NCBI GenBank assembly: GCA_017431395.1
Contig: JAFRLD010000203.1
Span: 1-6,165 of the forward strand
Reading direction: 5' to 3'
Origin: Bacillota bacterium
GTDB taxonomy: Bacteria > Bacillota > Clostridia > Peptostreptococcales > Anaerovoracaceae
Length of the DNA stretch: 6,165 nucleotides
Positions 4,903-6,165 of this stretch are shown in pieces. The number at the start of each line of letters is the position of its first letter. Positions within the stretch are counted from its first letter, which is position 1. The position numbers and the translations under genes were made by a program. The notes under the pieces were generated by a model. That model searched no databases and was not told where the DNA came from. It saw only the letters and a program-made list of their open reading frames with translations.

Positions 4903-6165
4903 ACAGATACGGTTCGAACAAATATTTCATTCCCTTGCGGCTGTCCAGCCAGTTGCAGAGCTGGATCAGGCTGGGGCTTGGCCAGTTGTTGCCCTCGATG
5001 ATCACCGGGCCATCCGGGGTGATCGCGATGTCCCATCCGGTATATCCAAGTCCTGCGAGCTCATATGTGCGGATCGCCGCCGTCTTCACCAGCTCCAGGA
5101 CCTCTTTCCAGTACGGCACCTGATATCCGATCAGCTCTACGCCGCTTGCCGGATGCACCCTCTGCGGGTTCCCGTCGTGGTCCGCCGCCACGGTATTGAA
5201 TCTGCCGGTCTCCGGGTCCACGCCGATCGCCAGGCCTCCCTGGCTGACGTTATCCACCGGTTTGCCCTTCCCTGCGCCCATCCGGCACACGGTATAGAAC
5301 AGGTAGTACTCTCCTTCCCAGTAAAGGCAGACCGCCCGGATCGTGTTGATCGATTCATCGCAAAGTCTGGCCATGTCCGGATGCTGCACCAGGAATTCCT
5401 CCAGCAGGGCCGGATCGCATTCCTCCTCCTTTAGCTGCGCATAGAGTTTCTCTGGTCCATCCGCGAGCGAGAACTTGCGGATCCCGATGCCTCCGCTGGA
5501 TACATCCGGCTTATATATAATATCAGATGTTTTGAAATCCGCAATCGCTTTCGTGAATTCCTCTACAGTCATCTCCGGATCATAATGCATCCATTTCCGG
5601 CCAATGTACTCCGGGAATGTCTCATAGAACCACTGTTTCTCATTCAGCAGGTCCGGATGCGCGTTCTCCGTTCTGTACTTCAGGCTCATCTGTGCCGAAT
5701 ACGGCCGCAGCAGCATCTGGTCTTTTTGTTCCTCCGTCAGCAGATCCCAGTCGTATTTCACGAAATAGCCGAGCCGGAGTCCAAGCTTATACTTCGCGTA
5801 GATGATCTCCCGCTCCATTTCATGATGGTCCCTGCCGCGGAGTTCCGCCAGGGTCCGGGCGATCTTCCGCCTTCTTCCCCCGTTGACATGAGCCTCCACC
5901 AGAAGCTCATGCGGGATGTTCCAATATCCCTTCTCATAATAGACCTTATAGAGGATGCCGTTTTCCTTGGCATAATCCATCTCCGCCGTGACCGCCTCCC
6001 GGTCAAGGCCGGTCTCTTCGCAGACCAAATCAATGTACTTTCCCCGGTTGCTCTCTTTTTTCTCCTGAATCACGTTCTCATGGTGCTCCAGAAGTTCTTC
6101 CTTGGGCACCTTCCAGTATCCGTTCCTGTAATAGGTCTTATAAAAGATCCCGTTCTCTTTGGCAA
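4901..6165 (-). CDS. Sugar-transfer-associated ATP-grasp protein (5' end outside window)
   Basis: The frame is open to the window edge, giving 420 visible residues and ending at TAA 4903-4901. Numbering starts at Ala in codon 6163-6161. A GTG at 6109 is an in-frame internal Val, not a start: coding and a repeated module continue upstream of it. Residues 1-150 are helical, charged modules (three tandem versions from residues 1, 65 and 123). The ATP-grasp core follows: IIYKPDVSSGGIGI (Lys218 and Gly-rich loop, ATP binding), ESINTIRAV (270-278, typical of the ATPgrasp_ST group), VDNVSQGGLAIGVD (about 303-316) and GWDIAITPDGPVIIEGNNWP (Asp378, Glu390, Asn392, likely metal ligands). ATP-grasp enzymes join a carboxylate to an amine or thiol through an acyl phosphate. 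This group occurs in polysaccharide clusters but its substrates are poorly defined. It lies 12 nt before the uronic-acid-forming dehydrogenase. A cytoplasmic carboxylate ligase acting on a sugar precursor is the best inference. Confidence 0.88.
   Translation of the reverse strand, partial: AKENGIFYKTYYRNGYWKVPKEELLEHHENVIQEKKESNRGKYIDLVCEETGLDREAVTAEMDYAKENGILYKVYYEKGYWNIPHELLVEAHVNGGRRRKIARTLAELRGRDHHEMEREIIYAKYKLGLRLGYFVKYDWDLLTEEQKDQMLLRPYSAQMSLKYRTENAHPDLLNEKQWFYETFPEYIGRKWMHYDPEMTVEEFTKAIADFKTSDIIYKPDVSSGGIGIRKFSLADGPEKLYAQLKEEECDPALLEEFLVQHPDMARLCDESINTIRAVCLYWEGEYYLFYTVCRMGAGKGKPVDNVSQGGLAIGVDPETGRFNTVAADHDGNPQRVHPASGVELIGYQVPYWKEVLELVKTAAIRTYELAGLGYTGWDIAITPDGPVIIEGNNWPSPSLIQLCNWLDSRKGMKYLFEPYL
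5700..6165 (-). repeat. Three tandem coding modules at the N-terminus of the ATP-grasp protein
   Basis: Module 1 starts at 6163 (AKENGIFYKTYY...GYWKVP), module 2 at 5971 (AKENGILYKVYY...GYWNIP) and module 3 near 5797 (AKYKLGLRLGYF...). Modules 1 and 2 are 64 residues apart and share 18 of 28 residues at their heads; many differing codons are synonymous (AAA/AAG, GAG/GAA, GGG/GGC, TAC/TAT), so the duplication is old and under protein-level selection. Module 3 is more diverged, 58 residues on, and corresponds to the ordinary N-terminal segment of this family. More modules may exist beyond the window. Confidence 0.7.

Noticed and set aside
6107..6109. GTG as the start of the ATP-grasp gene
   Set aside because: The frame stays open to the window edge and the 18 upstream codons encode the head of a module repeated at 5971. 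No ribosome binding site precedes the GTG.

Overview
The window reads as accessory cell-surface DNA from a Gram-positive Bacillota, most likely a Clostridia/Lachnospiraceae-type anaerobe. This is inferred from strong GGAGGA-type ribosome binding sites, a secreted protein carrying the Tyr/Lys-rich fibronectin-III-like modules common in that group, and a sugar-transfer-associated ATP-grasp protein of a kind frequent in their polysaccharide loci. No phylogenetic marker gene is present, so the assignment is tentative.

Layout. A short piece of a + strand gene (1-165) gives the C-terminus of an unidentified membrane protein. It converges on four minus-strand genes that fill 626-6165. Read in transcription order (high to low coordinate) they are: a sugar-transfer-associated ATP-grasp enzyme, 5'-truncated by the window edge (6165-4901); a UDP-N-acetylhexosamine 6-dehydrogenase of the TviB/WbpO type (4888-3566); an integral-membrane acyltransferase-3 protein (3540-2395); and a secreted FnIII-FnIII-SGNH hydrolase with a long acidic repetitive tail (2386-626). 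Gaps are 12, 25 and 8 nt. Two of the Shine-Dalgarno sequences overlap the preceding stop codon, so the four genes look like one translationally coupled operon whose promoter lies beyond position 6165.

How the genes may work together (inference). The dehydrogenase would make a UDP-linked N-acetylhexosaminuronic acid. The ATP-grasp enzyme could activate a carboxylate, perhaps that of the uronic acid, to form an amide or similar bond. The membrane acyltransferase would acylate a glycan, and the exported SGNH hydrolase could remove or transfer acyl groups outside the cell. Together this fits building and decorating a capsule or other surface polysaccharide.

The convergent gap 166-625 is AT-rich and holds no convincing gene. 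It is unusually structured: two diverged copies of a 55-bp element, 208 bp apart, keep their inverted-repeat arms while loops change and one stem pair shows a compensatory change; a 17-bp tandem repeat and several hairpins lie around them. This gap, the tandem modules at the N-terminus of the ATP-grasp protein, and the slippage-prone acidic tail of the hydrolase are the parts most worth a second look.
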